From Lachancea dasiensis (Eukaryota; Ascomycota; Saccharomycetes; Saccharomycetales; Saccharomycetaceae), in contig LT598455.1 in the NCBI GenBank assembly GCA_900074725.1, forward strand, positions 1,346,527-1,410,526: 64,000 nucleotides of DNA, read 5' to 3'. Each line of letters starts with the position of its first letter. The first letter of the stretch is position 1. The notes under the pieces are model-generated. The model did no database searches. It had not been told where the DNA came from and worked only from the letters and a program-made list of their open reading frames with translations. This document shows, piece after piece, positions 42,163 to 51,415 of this stretch. Both the position numbers and the translations under genes were made by a program.

Positions 42163-42760
42163 CTAATTACTGTATGTTTCATATTTGACACCTGTAAATA
42201 TAGACTGAAAATACAAAGCGAAAAATTAAGCACATCATTTGATGCAACCATAAGCCTTTTATGAAGGAAGAGAGAGAATGGTGCTAACAGCTTTTTGATT
42301 GTTCACCACCACCACCTCGCAAACTTTGATTTTTAACTATCAAAGGGGCCACTTTCCACCTGTTGCTGGCTTCACCAGTTGAAGTTTCTCAATCGGCAAC
42401 TGTGAATAATCGTGCAAGTCCGAAGCTGACAAGATAATATGGCCATTTGAGTTCCCAGGAATTTTCTCGCTCCAGCAAATTGAATATATCAACAATGGTG
42501 TAGATCATTGACAATCCTCCCCCTTATGCGAGCTATTGCGTCCTCCAAGTCATCTTGAGTCATGCCATAAAGACTGAACAATCATTTGTGTCAGTCACCA
42601 CCCGGTACAGCTGAAAGACGGAACGCGTAGGAAGCAGGAACAGAACGCAGAGCTTCAATTTTTAGCACTCCCAAAATCTATACATACCCGGGCGATCGAC
42701 CATCAGCAACTTCGTTATGTTAACCACTCGTATCCAGCTTTTCTTTTTTGATTCGAGAAT
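42163..42760. other. YME2 3' region
   Basis: No gene is seen in this 600-bp stretch. It marks the boundary where the ancestral gene order ends and the accessory flank begins. Confidence 0.5.
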
Positions 42761-44257
42761 TTGTGTCATGAAATTATCCAAACCAGTGGCTTTCTCCATT
42801 ACAAACTTTGCAAGCGTAAGCCCAAGAAGAAAGCTGTCGTGAAACTATTGGAAAATTCCTTTTCACTGACAAATTCGTGGTTAGGTCTAACTTCAACATT
42901 AGTAGTGGGCCTCTCTAGTGGATGTCCACTTCTATATGTTTATGGACTTATCGTCGGTATGGTATTCACATTGTGCGTGGGTGTTCCTTTGCTGAATTCT
43001 CTTCTGTGCTCCCCAGTAGCGGCCAGGCCTGCTTTTGGGTTCTCAAAATGCTTCAAAAGCGGCAAGAATATATGTGGCAACTTTCCGAAAGAGTATTTAT
43101 GGGGAAAAGCTTAATCGATGAGGACGAAAATCTATAATGGGTATGCACTGCCACGAATGTCAAAGTGGCACCTCGTCTTCAGCAAATTTCCACTCTGGTC
43201 GTGGGTCTTTTAAACTACGTTGGGCCTGTTTTCACCACAGCCAGCATGCTCGCTTCTCTCGCTTTGGGTATTCTTCGCGTACACGCTCTCCTTCACTCTG
43301 AATTCCAAATGAAACACTGGCATGTCATCTTTTTTATGAAATATCAAATGCTTTACTAGCACTTTTCACCTGCTGGTCCTTCATATTTCCCTTTCTTTTC
43401 CGTTTTGGACTAGTTATATCAATATTGAGTTACACGACCACTTTTGTCATTGAAATGGTTTGTCGAGGTATTAGAACGAATATAGAATGGCCCAGTAGTT
43501 CTGAGATTTATACCAATTTTACGAATGCACCAATTCAACTGGGTGGAACTCGAAGCTGAGGGCTTTCCTTAAGGGCCACATTAATCCTCTGTGGGTTTTG
43601 ACAGGCATCGATTTGGCCACTCACAGGGTAGACGACATTGGCCACGAGGCCCCTACGAGACTTGTACCGCGTGCGATTATCTTAACCACAGTGATTGGGT
43701 TTGTGACAAGCTGCACCTATGCTATCGGGATGTTTTTTGCGTTTTTAGCCGCGGAACTACTATCAAGCTAATGACAATTGAAATTTGAGTCCAATATAAT
43801 TGTGTTATTACCGGTTTCATTTGTGGTGTTGCTAGTATCACCTGGAAATGTAGAGTATTGTGGACCATTGGTCGAGACTTCTCGTCGCCATCAAAGGGCG
43901 ACATCGCATCATTTACCCAAAAAGTTTTAAATTCGGCATAGTGAATCCTCAAGTGGCATTCAATACAATAATCACCGCCTGTATTACGTTGCTTTTAACT
44001 ACTTAGGACACACCTGTTGTGATTTTTTTGATGATTTGGAGAAAAGCGTTTTATGGTCGCGTAATAGCAGAAAGGTTTCCAGTATTGACTTACTGAAGTC
44101 ACGTTCCTAACGTCTTAACAATATTTTGGGCCAATGTTGTTTGGTATTTCTTACCTTCCCCTAGAGCCTTCCAGTTGATACTGGCAACTTGAACTATGTT
44201 TCTGTTGTGTATGGCGCCGTGGCCTTGATTATAACTGTTATTACTTCTACATATTAA
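42761..44257 (+). pseudogene. Shattered permease of the choline/GABA/biotin-precursor transporter family
   Basis: Fragments of one transporter appear in order but in changing frames. Frame 2 gives SLTNSWLGLTSTLVVGLSSG. Frame 1 gives AEFSSVLPSSGQACFWVLKM and LNYVGPVFTTASMLASLALG. Frame 2 from 43601 gives TGIDLATHRVDDIGHEAP and VPRAIILTTVIGFVTS, ending at TAA 43769. Frame 1 from 43840 gives RVLWTIGRD. Frame 3 from 43932 gives FGIVNPQVAFNTIITACI. Frame 2 from 44174 gives NLNYVSVVYGAVALIITVI and a stop at 44255. This is the layout of the HNM1/UGA4/BIO5/TPO5 family (APC superfamily). At least five frame changes and several stops show it is dead. Which member it was cannot be decided by eye. Confidence 0.85.
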
Positions 44258-44263
44258 GTTTTC

Positions 44264-44914
44264 TTATTTTGGAAGACTTTGAAAGGTCGTTGTAGCTTCC
44301 TTCTCAAATTGAGCGCTTCCTTCGATCTCAAGTAATTTTATTTTCATCTGTGTGCCCCACTTATACCCGCCCAATGAACCTTTAGAGCCCAAAACCCTAT
44401 GGCAAGGAATTAAGATTGGCAGTGGATTTGTCCCACATGCGTTAGCGACTGCGCGAGATGCGCGCGGTCTACCTACCTTGGTGGCAATTCTCTTATATGT
44501 GGTCGTATTTCCCCATTGCACACTATTAATTTCTTTCCAGACGCTTTTCTGGAAGTCAGTGCCATAGACAAAGTCAAACTCAATAACTTTCGAGGGTTTT
44601 CCTTCCAATAATAATTCAAAATTGTTTTTAAGCTCAACAAGCTCGTCACCTATATCCTCTTCTATCTTAAAAGCTGCCCCAAGCTCCTTGAATTTGTGCG
44701 CTAAGAATAGTTCACTTTCTTTGCGCATCGCATCTGGATTACTGCCTAACGTCGCGTACACCAAATGGCAATCATTATCATAACTTTGTCGGGCCACTAA
44801 AATTGAAAACCCGAATCTTCCCCTAGCATATGTATATATATATCTCTCTGGCATTGTTTTTAGCGGTCCATATTCAAACCCTTCAGCCGGTTTGTGTCTT
44901 TTGCCCTCAGACAT
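44264..44914 (-). CDS. MGT1: 6-O-methylguanine-DNA methyltransferase Mgt1
   Basis: 216 residues from an ATG (S. cerevisiae Mgt1 has 188). The active-site motif PCHRV is intact with acceptor C171, preceded by the conserved arginine-finger region GRPRASRAVANAC. It transfers the methyl group from O6-methylguanine in DNA to its own cysteine, a suicide repair reaction. The stop lies only a few bases from the end of the permease pseudogene on the other strand. The start codon sits in an AT dinucleotide run (44911-44938), and a second run in the gene codes for YIYTY. S. cerevisiae MGT1 is on IV, so this position is outside the ancestral block. Confidence 0.95.
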   Translation of the reverse strand: MSEGKRHKPAEGFEYGPLKTMPERYIYTYARGRFGFSILVARQSYDNDCHLVYATLGSNPDAMRKESELFLAHKFKELGAAFKIEEDIGDELVELKNNFELLLEGKPSKVIEFDFVYGTDFQKSVWKEINSVQWGNTTTYKRIATKVGRPRASRAVANACGTNPLPILIPCHRVLGSKGSLGGYKWGTQMKIKLLEIEGSAQFEKEATTTFQSLPK

Positions 44915-45464
44915 ATATATATATATGTATATATATCTTCACTGCTTAATAAAGAACTAACCGTTGGCGCCAAATTCGCACACCTTGTTTTTTTGTCGCG
45001 GTTACTAACACGGAGGAATGGGATACGGGAAGTTTATATAGTATATTCGGATAGCACTCTTTTGGGCACCATACTACAGATGGAAGGATGATGATAGAAT
45101 AATCTATAACGTGCCTTTGGTTGTGCAAGAATGATGGAAAAGCGTTACTGTGAGAAGCACGCTCTGGTTGAATGATAAGGAAGTGGAGAGAAACGTTGGC
45201 AATTAGTAGGTTAACAAATTCTACTGTAGCAGCTGAGTAGAGGTATGCCTATAATGTCTCGGAACAGAATTGTTCAAAAGGTAGTTTGATTAACAAAACT
45301 ATAAAAGTATTTACAGATCAAACGAATAAAAAGGTTAACCACGACTCACCTCATAGGGATAAGTAACAGCAGAGATAATTATATTCAGTATATGAATTTA
45401 GTAAGTTACAGCTTAGTAGAACGTATATCGGATTAGCTCGTCAACTTGTTTCACGGATAATATG
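44915..45464. other. MGT1 promoter and 3' region of the GGT-like gene
   Basis: AT-rich 550 bp with (TA)n runs at 44912-44938. No gene is seen. It should hold the MGT1 promoter and the terminator of the downstream minus-strand neighbour. Confidence 0.5.
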
Positions 45465-47228
45465 TCAAATTAAAGGAATAGCACATCCGTCACCTCGCTT
45501 ATCACTACCTGCCGAATATACAAAGCCTTTGCCCTGTGACAGGCGCCTTTTTTTTATAATTTGTCCTCTACCGAATAGCGTTCTTGCCATACCACTGCGC
45601 ACGTCAACGTCATGACCTAGAGCACGCAGACCGTCAATCGTACCCAAATCTAGGTCATCTTCCGCTGATATTAATGTTACCGGCGTTGAAACTGGGCCAT
45701 CAGAGCCCCGACCACGGTCAAGGTGCGAGTACTTGGGATGAGGTGAAAGGCAAACTCTTGGTGAGTCAAGGGACTGCTGAGGTGAGAGATTGAATAGTAG
45801 CAGGTTAAAAAAATGCTGAACATGACCCGTGGGCTGCATGAAACCACCCATGTTTCCTAAACTAAACACCAACTCACCAGTCTCTGAGTTAGTTATCATT
45901 GTTGGAATAATAGTGTGATATGCTCTCTTATTGGGTTCCAAAAAGTTCTTGGATCCCTTCGTTAAGTTTAAGTTGGCACCTCTATTCTGTAGTGCAAAGC
46001 CGCCGAAATTTCGAGGTACAATGCCCGACCCGAAGTCCACGTAAACGGAATTTATGAATGAGGTCGCATTGCCCTCGGGGTCACTAACTGTAAAATATAC
46101 AGTGTCAGATTGGTTTAACTGAGAGTTAGGAACACCGTGAGACATACTTTTCGAATCCAAGATTGAGCTCTTATTGAATAACCTAGCCCTCATTTTCAAA
46201 TATGGCTTAGACAGCAGTTTAGGTAAGATGTCAACCTCCTGGTGTTCAGGATCCGACACATACTCATCCGCGTCGTAAAATGCAATCTTGAGACATTCAA
46301 TTATGAGATGTAGGTACTCGGTTGAGTTATGCTTCAGTTGATACAGATCAACAGTTCCGTCTTCGTGCAATTCCCGAATTATACCAAGTGCTAACAACAC
46401 AACAAGACCTTGACCATTGGGAGGAATCTGCCAAATTCGGTGCCCTAGGAAATCCAGATAAATGGGATCAACAAATGTGGAGGTGTGGTTTGCAAGGTCT
46501 TCTTTGGTCAGAAAGCCGCCCCTAGCTTGGACTTCTTCGGTAATTGCCTCAGCAACTGGGCCGGCATAAAACCCATCCTTGCCGTACTTCGCCACCCCGC
46601 GAAGTAGCTCACCCAATTTAGGGTTCTTTACAAAATCCCCATCTAAAGGTGGCATGTCAGGACGGCCCACGGAAGCGAAACAGCTGATTAATTCTTTGTT
46701 GTTAAGATTTTGGGCCTCTAACTTTTTCCAACTGCTTTGAGTCAAGAAAGCGGAGATTTCACTAACAGGATGCCCATTTTCACAGAGCTCAATAGCCGGC
46801 TGGAAAATCTGCTCCAGTGTGACGCGGCCGGAGCCAAGTTCAGTGAATGCATCGATCCAACCAGCAATGGCACCGGGTACAGTCACGGCGTGAACAGAGT
46901 TAAAAGGCAAACGGCAGGAGTTAGAGTCAATGACTCCAGATTCCAGGAGCCGTTCGTATGTAATTTTTGAGGGAGTGCGACCTGTGCCATTCAGGCCGAG
47001 AACTTTATTCGTCTTAGAATCAAAATGTAATAGAAAACAATCTCCCGCAACACCAGTTGAAGCTGGCTCTAAAACACAAAGGCAAGCCGAGACGGCAATA
47101 GATGCGTCGATGGAGTTACCACCAAGTCCTAAAATCTTGATCCCAGCGGCAGCGGCCAATGGCTGGCTGCAGCTCACTATTCCTTTGCTGGAATGAACGA
47201 CAGACCTTCTACTGCAGTTGAATGACAT
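45465..47228 (-). CDS. Gamma-glutamyltransferase-like Ntn hydrolase, predicted cytosolic
   Basis: 587 residues from an ATG. The fold is that of gamma-glutamyltransferases, which mature by self-cleavage before a catalytic threonine. The expected nucleophile is T376 in NQSDTVYFTV, followed by GNATSFINSVYVDFGSGIV and the oxyanion motif GNMGGFMQPTGH. There is no signal peptide or membrane anchor, unlike the vacuolar enzyme Ecm38. In layout it resembles the bacterial YwrD-like and cephalosporin-acylase-like branch also found in filamentous fungi. It may cleave glutathione or other gamma-glutamyl compounds; the substrate is not proven. Horizontal or ancient origin cannot be judged without a tree. 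The frame is intact. Confidence 0.88.
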   Translation of the reverse strand: MSFNCSRRSVVHSSKGIVSCSQPLAAAAGIKILGLGGNSIDASIAVSACLCVLEPASTGVAGDCFLLHFDSKTNKVLGLNGTGRTPSKITYERLLESGVIDSNSCRLPFNSVHAVTVPGAIAGWIDAFTELGSGRVTLEQIFQPAIELCENGHPVSEISAFLTQSSWKKLEAQNLNNKELISCFASVGRPDMPPLDGDFVKNPKLGELLRGVAKYGKDGFYAGPVAEAITEEVQARGGFLTKEDLANHTSTFVDPIYLDFLGHRIWQIPPNGQGLVVLLALGIIRELHEDGTVDLYQLKHNSTEYLHLIIECLKIAFYDADEYVSDPEHQEVDILPKLLSKPYLKMRARLFNKSSILDSKSMSHGVPNSQLNQSDTVYFTVSDPEGNATSFINSVYVDFGSGIVPRNFGGFALQNRGANLNLTKGSKNFLEPNKRAYHTIIPTMITNSETGELVFSLGNMGGFMQPTGHVQHFFNLLLFNLSPQQSLDSPRVCLSPHPKYSHLDRGRGSDGPVSTPVTLISAEDDLDLGTIDGLRALGHDVDVRSGMARTLFGRGQIIKKRRLSQGKGFVYSAGSDKRGDGCAIPLI

Positions 47229-47572
47229 ATGCTGATGAAGTTAGCAAGCTAGGTGACTGAAGAATGATAGGCGTTCCGGCATCAAAAGGATGCTTTTATA
47301 GACTCGCAAATCAGCTTTCCTGCCTTCGGCTAGACTTCGGATGTATCCGAGGGAAGGCCAATTGAGAGATTAACCCGATTCGGACTAACACTATCAAAAT
47401 GATATAGTCACGCGCTAAGATTCATCAAGTCAGCAACCGCTCTTTCGAACCGATTGATCTAGCTTAAATGTTCTATCGAAGGGCCATTTTTTCATAGCGG
47501 ACGGACGCTCGTTTATTTTTACAGGAAAGTATATTTATAAAATCTATAAAGCTCGCAGAACTCGATAAAATG
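47229..47572. promoter_or_regulatory. GGT-like gene promoter
   Basis: A 344-bp gap lies upstream of the GGT-like gene and after the RCH1 stop. Repeated TTCGG-type words occur near 47325-47350. A TATA-like TTTTATAG is at 47293-47300. No gene is seen. Confidence 0.4.
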
Positions 47573-48874
47573 CTAGCTTCTGGTAGATAATTCAGCAGCA
47601 GATTCAGATCGCAGATCACTATCACCTTTTTCTTGAGCAGTAGTCAATTCTTGCGTGTTATTGTCAGAGGAATCTGAAAAGCCTTTTTCAATATCCGAGT
47701 TATCTGAGGTTTGAGCGGGGTTCTCATTCTCTGCCCAACGTCTTATGAAAGGCACCAACAGTTTTGCCGTAACAACCTGCTCACTTTGATACAGTACCAG
47801 TGGGACTAGAAGCTTACCCAACTGTGGAAAATTATTTCCGTATTGTGAGGATATCAAGGAAACACCAAGTGCAGCAGTCTTAGCAGGTCCGCAGAATAGT
47901 ATTGTCACAGTATCTTGTCTATTGTAATAAAAAGGTTTGAAAAAGCGGTAGCTGATAGCGTAGACCTTCGAAGAGTCTGCACTGGGTTCTTCTGGAAAAA
48001 GTTTTGGTATGAACCAAGGTCTGGCACAAGCAAAGCACAAAACGCTGAAAAACAAGTAAATGCCAATGTTGAAAAGCACAATAAATACAATCGAAACGCC
48101 TGAGACACTGGTGAAGGCATGCTGGTAAAATGCGGTTGAAAAGGAGCTGAATATCACCAATAGTAGACACAAGCTCCCAACTTTGTTTAAGCGAAAAGTC
48201 TGTAAAGTCCAAGTTACCTGCTTTGGAAACACGTTTTGAAGCACCTGGCCAACAAATAATGGCACAAATACAGAGAGACCAATTTGCTTCATCACGTCGG
48301 CATACACTGCACGTATGCTGGAACCGTTAGTGGGGTTTCCAAATGAAAAGAGCGATGTACTGAGGTACATTTGTGCTATTGCTGGAGTGACGAATCCGCC
48401 CAGGACGTTGCCGATAAATACCTCACAGAGGCACAAAATGTCATTGCCCTTGGCAGCCTTAGTCATAACTACATTAGACGCGACGGTAGTGGGACTCGCT
48501 GCAGTCAGGATCATACCTACCAACAGCCACTCGTCGATTTTTGAGTCGTTCGACCCACGAATAGCAGAACAAAACCCAAAGATGATGGAGCTGGTTACCA
48601 GAAAGCTGAGCACCAGTACTACCAAATGCGCCCGCCAATTAGAAAGGTTGACACACAGTTTTTTAGTTGACATACTCAAACCACCTTGCAGGAAGATTAT
48701 GGCCACTGCACCATACCCTATAGTGTACTCTGCTCTAATCAGCCCTCCATGGCGTGCAAAATTTGGAACAAAGCGAGCCAAGATAATGAATATGGCCAAA
48801 ACAATGAAAAACCATTGCGATACAGCAAACTGAACAAACTTATGATGCCAAAGTTTTGAGAGGGTCGGAAGCAT
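47573..48874 (-). CDS. RCH1: Rch1-type SBF-like transporter
   Basis: 433 residues from an ATG, matching S. cerevisiae Rch1/YMR034C (434). About ten hydrophobic segments are spread over residues 15-370. Conserved SBF-like motifs include IIFLQGGLSMSTKKL, ILTAASPTTVASNVVMTKAAKGN and FCGPAKTAALGVSLISSQYG. The C-terminus is hydrophilic and acidic. Rch1 is a plasma-membrane protein of the bile-acid:sodium symporter-like group; in yeasts it limits cytosolic calcium. Transported substrate is unproven. It lies outside the ancestral block. Confidence 0.93.
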   Translation of the reverse strand: MLPTLSKLWHHKFVQFAVSQWFFIVLAIFIILARFVPNFARHGGLIRAEYTIGYGAVAIIFLQGGLSMSTKKLCVNLSNWRAHLVVLVLSFLVTSSIIFGFCSAIRGSNDSKIDEWLLVGMILTAASPTTVASNVVMTKAAKGNDILCLCEVFIGNVLGGFVTPAIAQMYLSTSLFSFGNPTNGSSIRAVYADVMKQIGLSVFVPLFVGQVLQNVFPKQVTWTLQTFRLNKVGSLCLLLVIFSSFSTAFYQHAFTSVSGVSIVFIVLFNIGIYLFFSVLCFACARPWFIPKLFPEEPSADSSKVYAISYRFFKPFYYNRQDTVTILFCGPAKTAALGVSLISSQYGNNFPQLGKLLVPLVLYQSEQVVTAKLLVPFIRRWAENENPAQTSDNSDIEKGFSDSSDNNTQELTTAQEKGDSDLRSESAAELSTRS

Positions 48875-50221
48875 CTTCAGCAGTTAGATTCCAAAGTTTG
48901 TTGAATACTCAATATGATTTGAGCTCTAGTGCCGATGGAAGATGTCGAAGCTCGAAGCTCACTCATATATAAGAACATTGCTCGTTGAACAACCTTCGGC
49001 TATCTCGGTTACTCGGGCCGTCAAAAGACTATTTTATTACATTTTTTATTTTGTATTTTTTTGATAAGGTCATCATCGAAAGAGATAAATGCCGACATTC
49101 TGCGTATGCCTAAGCTTACTATGATAAGGGGAATATTGGTGACGCTATCGTGATAGTACATCCCTAAACCATCGCGATCGCGGTAGATTGGGAAGATAAG
49201 TAGATATTCTCTAATCAGGATATAGCCATGAGCGTAGTCATTAGAACCTCAGACTCATGACCAACAGCATATTTAGTACGAAGGGGTACCTATTGTGAAG
49301 ATCTTTCATTACTTGATCAGTATTACAGATACGCGCTGATTTCTTTGACGTGACATTCCTTCCTTTGCATGTTCCACCTCAAGATAGCAACTCTTTCACT
49401 CAATCAAAATCTCTATATGAGGATTACGTTTGTCTTGATCGCAGTCTCCCCGAGTGACAACTGAGAACTGAATTAAAGTTAGCAACGCCACGTTAGGCTC
49501 TTTGTCAGAAGGCTATTAGATATTTTGGCAGCATGGTGCAAGCTTCATCTTGTCGAGAGTAGAAAAATGTCCAAATTTGGCTCCAATTTTGCCTTACAAC
49601 CTATTACTTGTGGATTGCACAGTACTATATGACGATGGCGCGAGATATAACTTTGAAAAAGTCGATATTGTAACCGAAAACTACCAAGGAAAAAAGGTCG
49701 AGTTCTATTTGTCCCCTCCAGTTCCCAAAAAGGGTGAGGGAGTTTGGTAGCGTTGCGATTTGTTTGGTTTTGGCAACTTTCCTCGCAAATATTCAAATTT
49801 TAGTGTACAGAGAGACCACCATATTACACAGTGAAAAAAGAGAAGCTAGAACAGCAGCCTTAATAAGCCATTGGCCACTCTCTTGAACAGTGCTACATTA
49901 TCAACGGAGCTCTTCATTTGCTAGTCACGGCTCAAATGCTGCTGAGTTGATGGGCGCTTAAAGACGGAAAGCCCAATTGAGCTCATCGTCATGGTCACTC
50001 TGTTTAATCGACATAAATTGGTGCCATTAAAAATTACATCAGGCATATATAAAACAAGGCTACCATGGTCACCTGAATACTTCAAAGTCCCTAAATCTGA
50101 TTTCGCAGATTGTTTTATGTACAAGATATTGGTTTCGTTGCCGCTCAAGCTCACGGGAATTACCACCACAATAGACCGAAACGGCTTGAATATCCAGAAT
50201 ATGAAAGCAACGGGCACCATA
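48875..50221. other. RCH1 promoter region and YHB1 3' side
   Basis: A 1.35-kb gap. GATAAG occurs at 49063-49068, 49123-49128 and 49193-49198. A 66-codon plus-strand frame (49550-49750) has protein-like composition (YDDGARYNFEKVDIVTENYQ) but no ATG and no known family; it may be a relic. The plus-strand frame at 49991-50332 mostly covers antisense YHB1 and is not called. Confidence 0.45.
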
Positions 50222-51415
50222 TTAAACAGACACGGTAGCCATTTTTGGACCAAATGGTTCGTAGTGAATGGACTGCTCTTCAATCCCGAGCTGACGGACG
50301 GACTGGAGCATATCTTGCATAAATTGCACTGAACCACAGATGTAGATGTCGGAACCTTTCGTAATCTTGTCAGAAAGGTATTGGGAGGATATGCGAGGCA
50401 TGGATTCAGTATTTGTGATGTAGGCAGTAGCGTTGGCGCACTTGGCCAGAAGTTTCTCCACTTGAGACGCGAAGGGACGGTTGGCCTCGTTGAAGGAAGA
50501 CTGAATCCAGGCAATCGGTCTTTGCGCGTTGGATTCAATCTGCTGTTCAAGCATAGAGAGAATTGGAGTGGCACCGACACCAGAACTCAAGAGGACTAGT
50601 GGAACAGTGTCTTGCTTAATGAGGGTTTTGTCAAGAGCGAAATCACCTGCGGGAGCACTCAGTGAGATAACGTCACCCACTTTAATGCTGTCGTGCAAGT
50701 AGGTGGAAACAAGGCCCTCGTGGCCGCCGGTTACCTCCTTCTTGAAGGCAAACTTGAGGCCATACCTAGACGAGGAGGAGCAGATGGAATAGTGACGAAG
50801 GGCATCGTATTTGTTATTGTGGTTGGTAGGGTGCGTTTTAATGGTGATGTATTGCCCTGGAGTGAAAGACAGGGTTTCGACCTGGAGTCCAGACTCTTGA
50901 GTTGGCTTTACAGTCATCTTGGTGATGCTGCTAGTCTGTGGCTCGCGAGCCACGACCTCGAATTGTTTCCACCCATTCCACCCCTCAGCACTGTAAAGTT
51001 GCTTTTCCACGCCGATAAAAATGTCAGCAATGGCACCATAGGCCTCGCCCCAGGCATTCAGGACTTCTGGAGTAGCCGCGTCGCCTAGTACCTGCTTGAT
51101 GGCGCCAAGCAAGTGCTTACCAACAATCGGATAGTGCTCAGGCTTGATTTGCAAAGCACGATGCTTATGTCCAATTTGCTTAACGTGAGGAAGAAGAGCT
51201 TCAAGCTGGTCAATGTTCTTGGCTGCCGCCAGAACAGTGGTTGCAAGTGCTGTTGGTTGACCACCTTGTACTTGGTTGGTTCTGTTAAAAATATTTTTCA
51301 ATTCTTCATGTTCACTCAGCATGTTCTTGTAAAACACGGAAGTGATAGTTGTGCCGTGCTGTTCTAACACAGGCACCGTGGCCGATATGATTTTACGAGT
51401 ACTGGGTGACAGCAT
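50222..51415 (-). CDS. YHB1: Flavohaemoglobin (nitric oxide dioxygenase) Yhb1
   Basis: 397 residues from an ATG, like S. cerevisiae Yhb1 (399). The globin domain has Y29 and Q53 on the distal side and proximal H85 in IGHKHRALQIKPEHY. The reductase part has the FAD motif LRHYSICSSSS and NAD-binding GVGATPILSML. It converts nitric oxide to nitrate using O2 and NAD(P)H, protecting cells from nitrosative stress. All key residues are visible. In S. cerevisiae it is on VII (YGR234W), so its place here is part of the rearranged flank. Confidence 0.97.
   Translation of the reverse strand: MLSPSTRKIISATVPVLEQHGTTITSVFYKNMLSEHEELKNIFNRTNQVQGGQPTALATTVLAAAKNIDQLEALLPHVKQIGHKHRALQIKPEHYPIVGKHLLGAIKQVLGDAATPEVLNAWGEAYGAIADIFIGVEKQLYSAEGWNGWKQFEVVAREPQTSSITKMTVKPTQESGLQVETLSFTPGQYITIKTHPTNHNNKYDALRHYSICSSSSRYGLKFAFKKEVTGGHEGLVSTYLHDSIKVGDVISLSAPAGDFALDKTLIKQDTVPLVLLSSGVGATPILSMLEQQIESNAQRPIAWIQSSFNEANRPFASQVEKLLAKCANATAYITNTESMPRISSQYLSDKITKGSDIYICGSVQFMQDMLQSVRQLGIEEQSIHYEPFGPKMATVSV

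Noticed and set aside
49921-50580. 219-codon minus-strand frame overlapping YHB1
   Set aside because: Same strand but a different frame from the well-supported flavohaemoglobin; no features.
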